Of a stretch of 64,000 bases of DNA, positions 37,584 through 47,014 are shown in pieces. The DNA is from Brevundimonas fluminis (GTDB lineage Bacteria; Pseudomonadota; Alphaproteobacteria; Caulobacterales; Caulobacteraceae): positions 372,001-436,000 of the forward strand of contig NZ_RQWJ01000003.1 of NCBI RefSeq assembly GCF_003934285.1. The letters are read 5' to 3'. A model generated the notes under the pieces. It made no database searches, was not told the DNA's origin, and saw only the letters and a list, made by a program, of their open reading frames with translations. The position numbers were made by a program, and so were the translations under genes. The first letter of the stretch is position 1. Every line of letters begins with the position of its first letter.

Positions 37584-38656
37584 GCCGGACCTGCGTCGTC
37601 GCCGCCGGAGGCACCGGCGGCCACATGTTCCCGGCCGAGGCCCTCGCTCGCGAGATGGCCGCGCGCGGCTGGCGCGTGATCCTGGCCACCGATCATCGCG
37701 GGGAGAAGTTCGCGCACGGCTTCCCCGCCGACGACAGGCTGTTCCTCGACGCGGCGACGGGGCGCGGTCCGATCGGCCTGATGAAGGCCGGGTTGGCGAT
37801 CCTGAAGGGCGCGGGTCAGGCGCGCGCGGCCTTCCGCAAGGCGGAGGTGAAGGCGGTGGTCGGATTCGGCGGCTACCCTTCCGCCCCGGCCCTGATCGCG
37901 GCCCTGATCGACCGGCGTCCGACGCTGATCCACGAACAGAACGCGGTGCTGGGCCGCACCAACCGGATGCTGGCCGGACGGGTGGACGAGGTCGCCTCGA
38001 CCTTCCCCATCGCCGGGCGAGAAGGCGTCCATGTGGTCGGAAGCCCGGTGCGGCCGGAGATCCGGCCTCTGCACGATCGACCTTATGCGGCGCCGGCGGA
38101 CGGCGGGCCGATCCGAGTGCTGGTGACCGGCGGCAGCCAGGGCGCGCGGCTGTTGTCCGAGGCCGTGCCGCAGGCGCTGGCGGCCCTGCCGGTCGATATG
38201 CGCGCGCGGCTCGAGGTGTTCCAGCAGTCGCGGGCGGAGAGCCTTGAGGCCGCGCGACAGGCCTATCTGGAGGCCGGCATCAGGGCGGAGGTCGCCCCCT
38301 TCTTCCGCGACATGGCGGGGATGCTGGCGACGACGCATCTGCTGGTCGGCCGCGCGGGCGCCTCGACCTGCGCCGAGCTGGCGGTGGCGGCGATGCCGTC
38401 GGTGCTGATCCCGCTGGCCATAGCGACCGACGATCACCAGACGCAGAACGCCCGCTCCCTGGTGGGAGCGGGCGCCGCGATCAGCGTGGCGGAAGCCGAG
38501 GCGACGCCGCGGCGCCTGACCTCGATCCTGGCGGAGATCCTGGCCGATCCGGCGCGCCTGTCCGCCATGTCGGCGGGGGCGCGGTCGGTGGCCATCCCCG
38601 ACGCGGCCGGCCGCCTCGCCGATCTGGTCGAGGCGACCGTCGCGAAGAAGGCCTAG
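37580..38656 (+). CDS. murG: UDP-GlcNAc:undecaprenyl-PP-MurNAc-pentapeptide GlcNAc transferase
   Basis: A 358-residue peripheral membrane glycosyltransferase that converts lipid I to lipid II. The first G loop AAGGTGGHMFPAEALA (about residues 8-23), the glycine loop VTGGSQGARLLSEAVPQAL, and the donor-binding stretch VGRAGASTCAELAVAAMPSV are present. It is the last gene of the first dcw segment. The stop TAG lies in a shared CTAG with the convergent gene, where the cluster is interrupted. Confidence 0.97.
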   Translation: MSRTCVVAAGGTGGHMFPAEALAREMAARGWRVILATDHRGEKFAHGFPADDRLFLDAATGRGPIGLMKAGLAILKGAGQARAAFRKAEVKAVVGFGGYPSAPALIAALIDRRPTLIHEQNAVLGRTNRMLAGRVDEVASTFPIAGREGVHVVGSPVRPEIRPLHDRPYAAPADGGPIRVLVTGGSQGARLLSEAVPQALAALPVDMRARLEVFQQSRAESLEAARQAYLEAGIRAEVAPFFRDMAGMLATTHLLVGRAGASTCAELAVAAMPSVLIPLAIATDDHQTQNARSLVGAGAAISVAEAEATPRRLTSILAEILADPARLSAMSAGARSVAIPDAAGRLADLVEATVAKKA

Positions 38657-39009
38657 GCCAGCACCGCGTCGATGCAGACTTCCAGACCGGGACCCCAGGT
38701 CCAGATGATCTGGTTCCTGGCGTCGGCGCCCGAGGCGGCGTCGACCCGCACCAGGATCTCATCGGCCTGGGCGGCGGCGCGCTCGATGATCTGGTCCTGA
38801 TTCAGGCCCGAGTTCATGCCCTCGGCGCGGGTGATCATCTCGACCATGCCCATCTGAAAGGCTTCGACCTCGTCCTGGGCGGTCAGCTGCTTGGACTGGG
38901 CGAAGAACATGGCGGCGCAGGTCACCGTGTCGTCGAACGACAGCGGGTCCTGGGCGGCGGGGGCGGCGGGCGCCGACAGGGCGGCGGCGGCGAGGGCGGC
39001 GAGGATCAT
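38653..39009 (-). CDS. Small periplasmic protein of unknown function
   Basis: A 118-residue protein with a signal peptide (residues 1-19, ending PAAPAAQ) and a helical mature part containing two cysteines (TVTCAAMFFAQSKQL and GLEVCIDAVLA). Its stop codon overlaps the murG stop on the other strand (CTAG). No family is recognised. Small proteins of this layout are common in Caulobacterales. Confidence 0.68.
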   Translation of the reverse strand: MILAALAAAALSAPAAPAAQDPLSFDDTVTCAAMFFAQSKQLTAQDEVEAFQMGMVEMITRAEGMNSGLNQDQIIERAAAQADEILVRVDAASGADARNQIIWTWGPGLEVCIDAVLA

Positions 39010-39284
39010 GGTTTTCTCTCGATGATGCGGACCGGACGGTCCCTGGCGCCACCATGGCGCCGGATCGACCGCCTGCCCAGCAGCGTTGCTGGAAAGAGAC
39101 GCGAGCTGTTGCGCAGACGCCGCGCCTTCCTGGTCGAGGGATAGCGCGCGTCGCCGTCGGCCGACACTGACCGCATCTGACCGCCGGCCCGAAAGGCCTG
39201 AGGCTGACGCAGGCGGCGTCGGCCGTCCGCATCCGAAGCCGCCCGCAGCCGTTACCTCCCTTCGGCCAAGCTTCAGAGGACGCC

Positions 39285-40394
39285 ATGCCCCCCGAACTGC
39301 TGAACCTCCACAGGGACCTGGTCACGTTGCAGGGCCGGTTCGAGTGGCTGCCGGAATGGGCCGCGATCCTGCTCGTGGTCCTGGCCTTCGCCGGCGCGGG
39401 CTGGCTGGCCAATCAGGCGATCTTCGGCCTGCTGAAATGGGCGGTGCGCAAGCGCGACGTTTTCTGGCGCGGGCTGGTGGGCCGGGCGCGGACCAAGGTG
39501 CGGCTGGTCGTGCTGATCGTCGCCGTCGGGATCGGCGTGACCGTCTCGACGCTGGACCCGGAGCCGTCGGCGGCCATCCGGCAGGGGCTGCTGTTCTGCC
39601 TGATCCTCGTGATCGGCTGGATCGTGGCCGGCGCGATGGACATGGCTACCGTGGTCTATCTGCGGCGCTTCAACGTGGGCGCCGAGGACAACCTGATCGC
39701 CCGCAAGCATGTGACGCAGGCGCGCATCCTGCAGCGGGTGGCGGGCCTGCTGATCGGCGTGGTCACCCTGGGGCTGGCGCTGCTGACCATCGCGGAGGTG
39801 CGGCAGTGGGGCCTGTCGCTGCTGGCGTCCGCGGGCGTGGTCGGCATCGTCGCGGGCCTGGCGCTGCAGCCCTTCCTGACGAACATGATCGCCGGCGTGC
39901 AGATCGCCACGGCCCAGCCGATCCGGCTGGACGACGCCGTCATCGTCGAGGGCGAGTGGGGCAACGTCGAGGAGATCACCTCGACCTATGTGGTGGTCAG
40001 GCTGTGGGACTGGCGGCGGATGGTGCTGCCGCTGACCTATTTCATCACGACGCCGTTCCAGAACTGGACGCGCGAGAGCGCGCGGCTGATCGGCTCGGCC
40101 TTCCTCTATGTGGACTACGAGGCCCCGGTCGAGCGGCTGCGGACGAAGCTGGAGGAGATCTGCCGCGCCAGTCCGCTGTGGGACGGCGACGTGATCAACC
40201 TGCAGGTCACGGACGTGACCGAACGGGTGGCGCAGGTGCGGTGCCTGGCCTCGGCGCGGAACGCGGGCGCCGCCTTCGACCTGCGCTGCGAGATCCGCGA
40301 GAAGATGCTGGCCTTCCTGCGCGACGAACTGCCGGAGGCGCTGCCGCGCGACCGGCTGGCGCTGGACCGGGCGGCTCCGCAAACCGGCGGTTAA
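39285..40394 (+). CDS. MscS-family mechanosensitive ion channel
   Basis: A 369-residue inner-membrane channel. Four to five helices precede the conserved pore and beta domain: LASAGVVGIVAGLALQPFLT (pore-lining TM3 equivalent), NMIAGVQIATAQPIRLDDAV and VIVEGEWGNVEEITSTYVVV. The cytoplasmic region includes RMVLPLTYFITTPFQNWTRE. It probably releases solutes on osmotic downshock. It stands alone after a 275-base gap in which I see only a short palindrome (GGCGCCACCATGGCGCC). Confidence 0.9.
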   Translation: MPPELLNLHRDLVTLQGRFEWLPEWAAILLVVLAFAGAGWLANQAIFGLLKWAVRKRDVFWRGLVGRARTKVRLVVLIVAVGIGVTVSTLDPEPSAAIRQGLLFCLILVIGWIVAGAMDMATVVYLRRFNVGAEDNLIARKHVTQARILQRVAGLLIGVVTLGLALLTIAEVRQWGLSLLASAGVVGIVAGLALQPFLTNMIAGVQIATAQPIRLDDAVIVEGEWGNVEEITSTYVVVRLWDWRRMVLPLTYFITTPFQNWTRESARLIGSAFLYVDYEAPVERLRTKLEEICRASPLWDGDVINLQVTDVTERVAQVRCLASARNAGAAFDLRCEIREKMLAFLRDELPEALPRDRLALDRAAPQTGG

Positions 40395-40442
40395 CCGCGT
40401 CCGGGAACCGGACCTTCAGCGCCGCCGGGGCAGGGTGGCGGC

Positions 40443-41294
40443 ATGTTCGAGGAAACTCTGGGCCTTCCGGCCGCCATGGCCGTTCCCGACCGCCGTCGTC
40501 AGGCGCGGACGCCGCACCGTCAGGCGCGGCGCGCGGACGAGCGCGTGACCGTGCTGGGCGAAACCATGGATCTGATTCGGCCCGAAGAGGTCATGCTGTG
40601 GATGCGGCGCTGGATCCAGGACGGCAGGAAGGCGGTCGTCGCCAATCACAACCTGCACAGTCTGGCCCTGCTGCGCTCGACGCCGGAGCTGCGACGCTTC
40701 TATGCGCGGGCCGACCTGGTCGAGGTGGACTCGCGGCCGCTGCTGGCCTTCGCGCGGCTGCTGAAGCTGTCGGCGCGGCCGATGCACCGGTGCACCTATC
40801 TGGACTGGCGCGAGCATTTCTGGAGCCTGGCCGACCGCGAGGGGTGGCGGGTCTTCTATCTGGGCGGGGCGCCCGGGGTCGCCGACGAGGCGGCGCAACG
40901 GCTCGGCCGCAGGCGTCCCGGCGCCCGCATCTGGACGCGTCACGGGCATTTCGACGCCGCCGCCGGCTCGGTCGACAATGCGGAGATCCTGCGCGAGATC
41001 GCGGCGTTTCAGCCGAACGTGCTGATGGTGGGCATGGGCATGCCGCGGCAGGAGCTGTGGATCGCGGATCATCTCGACGCCCTGCCGGACTGCGTGATCC
41101 TGAACGTCGGCGCCGCCTTCGATTACGAGGCCGGCGTGCAGAAGGCCGCGCCGCGGTGGGTGGGCCGGCTGGGGCTGGAGTGGCTGTTCCGCCTGGTCGC
41201 CGATCCAAAGCGCCTGGCCCACCGCTATGTGGTCGAGCCGTGGGCGCTGGCGGGGCCGGCGCTGGCGGACGTGAGGCGGGCGCTGGGGCGCTAG
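40443..41294 (+). CDS. WecG/TagA/CpsF family (GT26) glycosyltransferase
   Basis: A 283-residue cytoplasmic glycosyltransferase of family GT26, which transfers a sugar (ManNAc or a related residue) to a lipid-linked acceptor for exopolysaccharide or teichoic-acid-like polymers. Visible marks are [20 protein letters not shown], the catalytic-type [57 protein letters not shown] and [20 protein letters not shown]. Its stop overlaps the smc stop (CTAG). No other polysaccharide genes flank it here. Confidence 0.92.
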   Translation: MFEETLGLPAAMAVPDRRRQARTPHRQARRADERVTVLGETMDLIRPEEVMLWMRRWIQDGRKAVVANHNLHSLALLRSTPELRRFYARADLVEVDSRPLLAFARLLKLSARPMHRCTYLDWREHFWSLADREGWRVFYLGGAPGVADEAAQRLGRRRPGARIWTRHGHFDAAAGSVDNAEILREIAAFQPNVLMVGMGMPRQELWIADHLDALPDCVILNVGAAFDYEAGVQKAAPRWVGRLGLEWLFRLVADPKRLAHRYVVEPWALAGPALADVRRALGR

Positions 41295-44200
41295 GCCACC
41301 AGCGTCTCGGCCTGCTTCAGGTCGACGCCGACCAGCTGGCTGACGCCGCGCTCGGGCATGGTGACGCCGTACAGCCGGTCCATGCGGCTCATGGTCACCG
41401 GATTGTGGGTGATGACGATGAAGCGGGTGTCGGTGCGCTTCCGCATCTCGTCCAGCATGCGGCAGAAGCGGTCGACGTTGGCGTCGTCCAGCGGGGCGTC
41501 GACCTCGTCCAGCACGCAGACGGGGGCCGGATTGGCGAGGAAGACCGCGAAGATCAGGGCCGCCGCCGTCAGGGCCTGCTCACCGCCCGACATGAGCGAC
41601 ATGACGGCCAGCCGCTTGCCGGGGGGACAGGCGAAGATCTCGAGACCGGCCTCCAGCGGATCGTCGCTCTCAACCAGCTTAAGCTCGGCCTGACCGCCGT
41701 CGAACAGGGCCTCGAACAGGGTCTTGAAGTTGTCGTTGATGACGTCGAAGGCGGCCAGCAGACGCTCGCGGCCTTCCGCGTTCAACTCGTCGATGCCGTC
41801 GCGCAGCTTGGCGATGGCCGAGGTCAGGTCCGCGCGTTCGCCGCGCATGGTCTGCAGCCGATCCTCGCTCTCGCGGGCCTCCTCCTCGGCCAGCAGGTTG
41901 ACCGCGCCCAGCGCCTCGCGCTCGCGCTCCAGACCGTAGAGCAGGCTCTCGGCCCCGGCGGCGTCGGGCGGACGCGCGATGGCGTCGTCGGTCAGCTTCT
42001 GGCCCAGCTCGTCGGGCGACATCTGCGCCGTCTCGCGCACCTTGCGGTCGGCCTCGTCCAGCCGGGCGGCGGCGGCCTCGGCATGGGCGGCCATGCCGGC
42101 GCGGACCTCGCGCGCCCTGCCCGCCTCGGCTTCGGCGGCGCGGGACGCGCGGTCGGCCTCTTGCGCGGCGCCTTCGGCCACCGCCATGGCGTCGGCGGCG
42201 GCGCGACGGCGGGCCTCGGCCGACGTCAGCGCGTCCATCAGGCCGGCCCGCTTCTGCGCCAGCGCCTCGGGCTGGGCGCGCGCGGTCTCCAGCAGCGACA
42301 GGGCGCGGGCGGCGTCGGCTTCCAACGCCCTGATGCGGGCGGCGCCGTCCGTCGACCGGGCGGCCCAGCCGTCGCGGGCGCGCTCCAGGCCGGTCAGGCG
42401 CTGCTCGCGGGAGGCATGGTCGCGGGCCTCGGCGTCGCGGGCGGCGCGGGCGGCGGACGCGGCCTGCCTCGCGGTCTCGGCAGACGTGCGGGCCTCGGCC
42501 AGCTCCGCGCGCAGGGCGTCGAGGGTTTCGGAGGGGGCGTCGCCGGAACGGGCGGCGGCCAGCGCCTGCTCGGCCTCGGCCAGCTCCGTCTGCAGCCGGG
42601 CGGCGGTCTCCGTCAGGGCCTGGGCGCGGGCCTCGCGGCGGGCCTGATCGCGGTTCAGGCTCTCGGCGCGATCGCGCGCGGCGGCCAGCGCCTTGTCGGC
42701 GGAGAAGGGCGTCTGGCGGACGGTCTTCAGGTCGTCCTCGGCGGTGCGGAAGGCGTCGGTCGCGGCCTTCAGCGCGGCCTGCTGCGCCTCCAGCGCCGGC
42801 TTGCCTTCGTCGATCTCCGCCTCAAGCTCGGACAGCCTGGTGCGCTGGGCCAAGCGGACGGCGGCCGGGCGGGGGGCCGAGGCGCGGGCGACGAACCCGT
42901 CCCAGCGGAACAGGTCGCCTTCGCGCGTGACCAGCCGCGCGCCGACGGGCAGGGATTTCGCCAGCGTCGCGGCTTGATCGGCCGAGGCGACGCCGCACAG
43001 GGCCAGGCGCGCGGCCAGTTGCGGCGGCGCGATCACGTGGGCCGACAACGGCTCGACCCCGGCGGGCCAGACCGGCGCGGTCGGCTCGGCGCCGGCCCAG
43101 TGGACGGCGGCCTTGGGGTCCAGCGCGGCGTCCAGATCGTCGCCCAGGGCGGCGGCGAGCGCCGCCTCAAATCCTTTGGCGGTCGTGACCTGGTCCAGCG
43201 CCGGGGCGTGGTCGCGGCGGGCGGAGGTCAGCAGCTGGGCCAGCCCGCGCGCCTCGGTCTGCAGGCGGCCCAGACGGTCCTCGGCGGCGCGGGCGGCGGT
43301 GCGGGCCTCCTGTTCGGCGCGAGCCAGATCGCCGCGGCGGGCCTCGGCCGCTTCCACGGCGGCGCGCGCGGCGGCCAGCTCGGCCTGCGCCGCGTCGACG
43401 GCTGCGCGGGCCTCCCCCAGCTCCGGCGTCTCAAGCGGACCGAGCGCAGCCCGCTCCCGCCTCGTCTGCTCCAGCTGCCCGCGGACGCGGTCGACGCGCG
43501 CCTCGGCGTCGCGCAGGCGGGCGGTCTCGGCGGCGACGCGGGCCTCGGTGGCGGCGACGGCGCCGGCGCGGCGCTCGACCTCGGCGTCGGCTTCGGCGCG
43601 GGCGCTCTCGGCCTGCGACAGGGCCGCCTCAAGCTCCGGCCCCCGCTGCGGCGCGGCGGCGATTTCGGCCCTCAGGGCGGTCAGGGTTTCGTCGAGCCGG
43701 GCCAACTCGGCCTCCGCGTCGCGGGCCAGAGCCTCCTCACGCTCCACGTCGGCGGCGATGCGGGCGCGTTCGGCCTCCAGCCGTTCGACCTCGGCGCGCG
43801 CGGCCTGCTCGGCCATGTCCAGCCGGTCGCGTTCCAGCGTCGCCCGGTGCAGCAGGGCGGCCGCGACGGCGTCCTCCTCCCGCGCCGGCTTCATGGCCTC
43901 CTGCGCGTTCAGGGCGGCAGTCCGGGCCCGTGCGGCGGCGGAGGCGGTCTCGCCCACGGCGCGGTCGGCCTGTCCCAGCTCCTCGCGGGCCTGTTCGTCG
44001 GCGACCCGGGCGTCGTTCCAGCGCACCCAGACCAGCGCCGACTGCAGCGCGCGGATCTCGGCCGAAATCTTCTTGTACTTCTCGGCCTGCCGCGCCTCGC
44101 GCTTCAGCCGGGACAGATTGCCCTCGATTTCGCGGCCGATGTCCTCCAGCCGCTCCAGATTGGTCTCGGCCGCGCGCAGGCGCAGTTCGGCCTCGTGCCG

Positions 44201-44728
44201 GCGCGTGTGCAGGCCGGCCACGCCGCCCGCCTCTTCCAGGATGCGGCGGCGGTTCTGCGGTCTGGCGGCGATCAGCTCGCTGATCTGGCCCTGACGCACC
44301 AGCGCCGGGGAGTTGGCGCCGGTCGAGGCGTCGGCGAACAGCAGCTGGACGTCGCGGGCGCGCACCTCCTTGCCGTTGATGCGGTAGGTGGAGCCGGAGC
44401 CGCGGTCGATGCGGCGCGACACCTCCAACACCGCCGCGTCTGTGAAGGGCTGGGGCGCGCGGCGCTGGGCGTTGTCGATGGTCAGCTGGACCTCGGCCCA
44501 GTTGCGGGCCGGGCGCTCCGCCGCGCCGGCGAAGATGACGTCCTCCATGCCCTGGCCGCGCATGGCCTTGGCCGAGTTGGCGCCCATGACCCAGCGCATG
44601 GATTCCAGCACGTTGGACTTGCCGCAGCCGTTGGGCCCGACGATGCCGGTCAGCCCGGGCTCGATGAAGACCTCCGTCGGATCGACGAAGGACTTGAAGC
44701 CGACGAGCCGGAGGCGCTGGAACTGCAT
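41291..44728 (-). CDS. smc: Chromosome segregation ATPase SMC
   Basis: A 1145-residue condensin subunit. Walker A is [14 protein letters not shown] (about 30-43). Two long coiled coils, extremely rich in Ala, Glu and Arg, flank a hinge near residues 500-640 ([20 protein letters not shown], then [17 protein letters not shown]). The C-terminal head has the ABC signature [20 protein letters not shown] and Walker [18 protein letters not shown]. It compacts and segregates chromosomes with ScpA/ScpB. It is followed upstream on the same strand by two DsbA-like genes, a neighbourhood seen in many alphaproteobacteria. Confidence 0.97.
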   Translation of the reverse strand: MQFQRLRLVGFKSFVDPTEVFIEPGLTGIVGPNGCGKSNVLESMRWVMGANSAKAMRGQGMEDVIFAGAAERPARNWAEVQLTIDNAQRRAPQPFTDAAVLEVSRRIDRGSGSTYRINGKEVRARDVQLLFADASTGANSPALVRQGQISELIAARPQNRRRILEEAGGVAGLHTRRHEAELRLRAAETNLERLEDIGREIEGNLSRLKREARQAEKYKKISAEIRALQSALVWVRWNDARVADEQAREELGQADRAVGETASAAARARTAALNAQEAMKPAREEDAVAAALLHRATLERDRLDMAEQAARAEVERLEAERARIAADVEREEALARDAEAELARLDETLTALRAEIAAAPQRGPELEAALSQAESARAEADAEVERRAGAVAATEARVAAETARLRDAEARVDRVRGQLEQTRRERAALGPLETPELGEARAAVDAAQAELAAARAAVEAAEARRGDLARAEQEARTAARAAEDRLGRLQTEARGLAQLLTSARRDHAPALDQVTTAKGFEAALAAALGDDLDAALDPKAAVHWAGAEPTAPVWPAGVEPLSAHVIAPPQLAARLALCGVASADQAATLAKSLPVGARLVTREGDLFRWDGFVARASAPRPAAVRLAQRTRLSELEAEIDEGKPALEAQQAALKAATDAFRTAEDDLKTVRQTPFSADKALAAARDRAESLNRDQARREARAQALTETAARLQTELAEAEQALAAARSGDAPSETLDALRAELAEARTSAETARQAASAARAARDAEARDHASREQRLTGLERARDGWAARSTDGAARIRALEADAARALSLLETARAQPEALAQKRAGLMDALTSAEARRRAAADAMAVAEGAAQEADRASRAAEAEAGRAREVRAGMAAHAEAAAARLDEADRKVRETAQMSPDELGQKLTDDAIARPPDAAGAESLLYGLEREREALGAVNLLAEEEARESEDRLQTMRGERADLTSAIAKLRDGIDELNAEGRERLLAAFDVINDNFKTLFEALFDGGQAELKLVESDDPLEAGLEIFACPPGKRLAVMSLMSGGEQALTAAALIFAVFLANPAPVCVLDEVDAPLDDANVDRFCRMLDEMRKRTDTRFIVITHNPVTMSRMDRLYGVTMPERGVSQLVGVDLKQAETLVA

Positions 44729-44738
44729 GGGTCCGGGG

Positions 44739-45344
44739 TCAGCGTCCCGCCAGCAGGGGATCGATCACGGCGGCCAGGCCTTCCAGCGTGGGGTCGGCGA
44801 CGCGGACGCCGTCGACGAAGAAGGTCGGCGTGCCGGTGACGCCCGCCGCGCGTGCCGCGTCGAGGTCGGCGTTCAACGCCGCCTCCGTGGCCGGGTCCTC
44901 GACGCAGTCCGCGATCTGCTGGGGCGGGCGCCCGCCCTGCTCGACGGCGTTGATGAACCAGCCTGCGGGCCAGCGCATAAGCCGGGCCGAGCCCTGCTGG
45001 GCGAACAGCAGCTCGATGACGGGGAAGGCGCGCTCCGGCGCGACGCAACGCGACACCTTGGCGGCGAGGACGGCCGCCTCGCCGGGTGGGGTCGGCAGGT
45101 CGCGATAGACCAGCCGGACCTTCCCGGTGTCGATCCAGCGCGCCTTGAAGTCGGGCAAGACGTGATGCGCCCACTCGGCGCAGTGCGGGCAGGTGAAGCT
45201 GGCGTATTCGATCACCGTCACCGGAGCGTCGGCCCGGCCCAACACGCGTTCACCCGCGATGACCGGGGGCACCGCCGCGACCTGGGCCGCCGCAGGGGCG
45301 GCGCAGGCCAGAAAAATCGCGCCGATCAGGGCGGCGAGGCGCAC
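44739..45344 (-). CDS. DsbA-family thiol:disulfide protein (CPHC)
   Basis: A 201-residue exported thioredoxin-fold protein. The GTG at 45344 is used because the signal peptide ([21 protein letters not shown]) starts there, two bases after the previous gene's stop. The active site is [11 protein letters not shown], with the cis-Pro loop in [11 protein letters not shown]. It belongs to the DsbA/DsbG-like group (thioredoxin_4) found next to smc. It probably introduces or isomerises disulfides in the periplasm. It is 10 bases upstream of smc, so co-transcription is likely. Confidence 0.92.
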   Translation of the reverse strand: MRLAALIGAIFLACAAPAAAQVAAVPPVIAGERVLGRADAPVTVIEYASFTCPHCAEWAHHVLPDFKARWIDTGKVRLVYRDLPTPPGEAAVLAAKVSRCVAPERAFPVIELLFAQQGSARLMRWPAGWFINAVEQGGRPPQQIADCVEDPATEAALNADLDAARAAGVTGTPTFFVDGVRVADPTLEGLAAVIDPLLAGR

Positions 45345-45346
45345 GG

Positions 45347-46006
45347 TTACTTCGCCAGCTCGGCGTCGATGGCGGCGGACAGGCCCTCGACCGAGCGGTC
45401 GGCCACGACCTTGCCGTTGACGTAGAAGGTCGGGGTGCCGCTGACGCCCTGGGCCTGGCCGGCGCGGATGCGTTCCTCCATCTGGGCGATCGCGGCCTCG
45501 TCGGTGACGCAGGCCAGATACTCTTCCTGGCTGAAGCCCAGGCCGGTGCGGATGCGCTGCAGCGTCTCGGCGAAGCCGGGCTGGTTGGGGGTGAGCTGCG
45601 GATGGCTGGCCAGCATCTCGTCCACCACCCGGAAATAGTCGTCCGGATTGCCCGATTTCGCGGCGGCGCAACGGCCCAGCAGGAAGCCGGCGACGGCCAC
45701 GTCCTGCGGGGGCGTCGGGAACTCGCGGAACACGAAACGGATCTGGTTGGTGTCGACGTACTTCGACTTGATCTGCGGCCAGACGTCCCGCTGCCAGGCG
45801 GCGCAGCCGACGCAGGTGACCGAGGCGTACTCGACCAGGGTGACCTTGGCCCCCTCGGCGGCGCCCTTGGCCATGTCGCCCTCGGCCGCGCCCGCGCCGC
45901 CGGAACCTCCGCAGGCCGACAGGGCCATGGCGGCCAGCGCCGCGCCGGTGATGGCCGCCCGGCGGCTCATGGCGGCGAAGCGGAAGGGGGTGCGCGAAGC
46001 GGACAT
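45347..46006 (-). CDS. DsbA-family lipoprotein (CVGC)
   Basis: A 219-residue lipoprotein paralogous to the next gene. A lipobox LSACGG follows a hydrophobic signal (TGAALAAMALSAC), placing it on the periplasmic face of a membrane. The thioredoxin-fold active site is ASVTCVGCAAW, a less usual CVGC in place of CPHC, and cis-Pro lies in VSGTPTFYVNG. Shared sequence (FVFREFPTPPQDVAVAGFLL against [20 protein letters not shown]) shows duplication. The start at ATG 46006 or at the Met at 45970 is uncertain. Confidence 0.9.
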   Translation of the reverse strand: MSASRTPFRFAAMSRRAAITGAALAAMALSACGGSGGAGAAEGDMAKGAAEGAKVTLVEYASVTCVGCAAWQRDVWPQIKSKYVDTNQIRFVFREFPTPPQDVAVAGFLLGRCAAAKSGNPDDYFRVVDEMLASHPQLTPNQPGFAETLQRIRTGLGFSQEEYLACVTDEAAIAQMEERIRAGQAQGVSGTPTFYVNGKVVADRSVEGLSAAIDAELAK

Positions 46007-46112
46007 GGCGGATTTCCCGTGATGCGGACGAGGATCGTCGCGCGATTCCCGACGAAGCGCGCGATCCGAAGCTTTCGAGAACAGGTGCGGCGGAAAAAGG
46101 TCAAGTGCGCAG

Positions 46113-46409
46113 TTAGCGCGAACGGCGTCTTGCCACAAAAATCGCAACTGCACCGAGGCCTGAGATGAGGCCGCATGCGAGACTGATCGCCAGATACGTA
46201 CCAGCCTGGCCAGCTTCGAGAGTCGGAGGCAGCCAGACGGCTTGGCCGAACAAGCCTAAGAGCGTGCCCAGGCCGCTGAACACGGTGAACAACGCGGCCG
46301 AGATGACGGCATCCCTCCACGACAGAAACAGTTTGGCGGCGCAGAATGCGATCACGAGCACCGTGCTGGCGACCATCAGGACGAGAATGCCGGAGAAGAG
46401 CGGCCCCAT
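46113..46409 (-). CDS. Small three-helix membrane protein
   Basis: A 98-residue hydrophobic protein with three transmembrane helices (about 4-26, 32-55 and 68-90) and a basic tail (FVARRRSR). The start ATG overlaps the dciA stop (ATGA), so it is translationally coupled to dciA. Base composition is less GC-rich than the neighbours. No family is recognised. Confidence 0.65.
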   Translation of the reverse strand: MGPLFSGILVLMVASTVLVIAFCAAKLFLSWRDAVISAALFTVFSGLGTLLGLFGQAVWLPPTLEAGQAGTYLAISLACGLISGLGAVAIFVARRRSR

Positions 46410-46951
46410 CAGCGGTCGGTCGACCGGACCGCACGCCCCAGCTTCGCGAGCGCCTCGGCAAGTGGACCGGGTGCGGAAGCGGTCGCGGCCTTGAGCTCCG
46501 CCTCTTCCGCGGCGCTGAGCGGCGGCGGGCCCTTCGGCCGCGCGGGGCGGGCCGTCGGTTCGGCCAAGGGCTTCACCGGCCCCTGGGCGATGCGCAGCTT
46601 TTCGACCGCGCCGGCACCGAGGAACAGGTTCACCTTGCCCAGGATCTCCTCGGCCTGGTGCTGGACCAGAAGGGCGGCCGCCCCGGCGACGCGCAGCTCC
46701 AGCGTCCCGCCCCTGCCGTCGCGGCCCCGGGTCAGCTTCCGGGGCCGGCAGACGCGGGCCAGACGCTCGCCGACGATCTCGCGCCAGCGCGGCTCCAGCG
46801 CTCCCGCGCCGCGGCCCAGCTTCTGGTCCATCTCCCGGATGAAGTCCTGCAGCGCCCGGCCGGCGCGCGGCGCGGGGCGGGGCGCCGGACGCGTGCGGCG
46901 GCGGGCGAGGATCTCGCGCGCTTCGGCTTCGGTCGGCAGGGGGCGGCGCAT
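46409..46951 (-). CDS. dciA: DciA-like (DUF721) protein
   Basis: A 180-residue protein with a central DUF721 domain: WREIVGERLARVCRPRKLTR, GTLELRVAGAAALLVQHQAE and EILGKVNLFLGAGAVEKLRI. In bacteria without DnaC or DnaI, DUF721 proteins (DciA) load the replicative helicase DnaB at the origin. Alphaproteobacterial members, including this one, have long basic and Pro/Ala-rich flanks. It is divergent from mutY across 63 bases, a common alphaproteobacterial arrangement. Confidence 0.85.
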   Translation of the reverse strand: MRRPLPTEAEAREILARRRTRPAPRPAPRAGRALQDFIREMDQKLGRGAGALEPRWREIVGERLARVCRPRKLTRGRDGRGGTLELRVAGAAALLVQHQAEEILGKVNLFLGAGAVEKLRIAQGPVKPLAEPTARPARPKGPPPLSAAEEAELKAATASAPGPLAEALAKLGRAVRSTDR

Positions 46952-47014
46952 GCGATTTTCATAGCCGCGAACGCCGGGCTTGTCGCGCGCCCGTGAGCGG
47001 CTAGGGGTGGAGCG

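Noticed and set aside
39010..39284. Possible small gene or RNA between the periplasmic protein and the MscS-type channel
   Set aside because: Only a short palindrome (GGCGCC-ACCAT-GGCGCC) and no start with ribosome site giving a protein-like product.
39086..44839. Very long plus-strand open frame across the smc region
   Set aside because: It is the antisense of smc and the overlap of several genes. Its translation is low-complexity Gly/Ala/Arg text without motifs, while SMC on the other strand has complete Walker and signature motifs.
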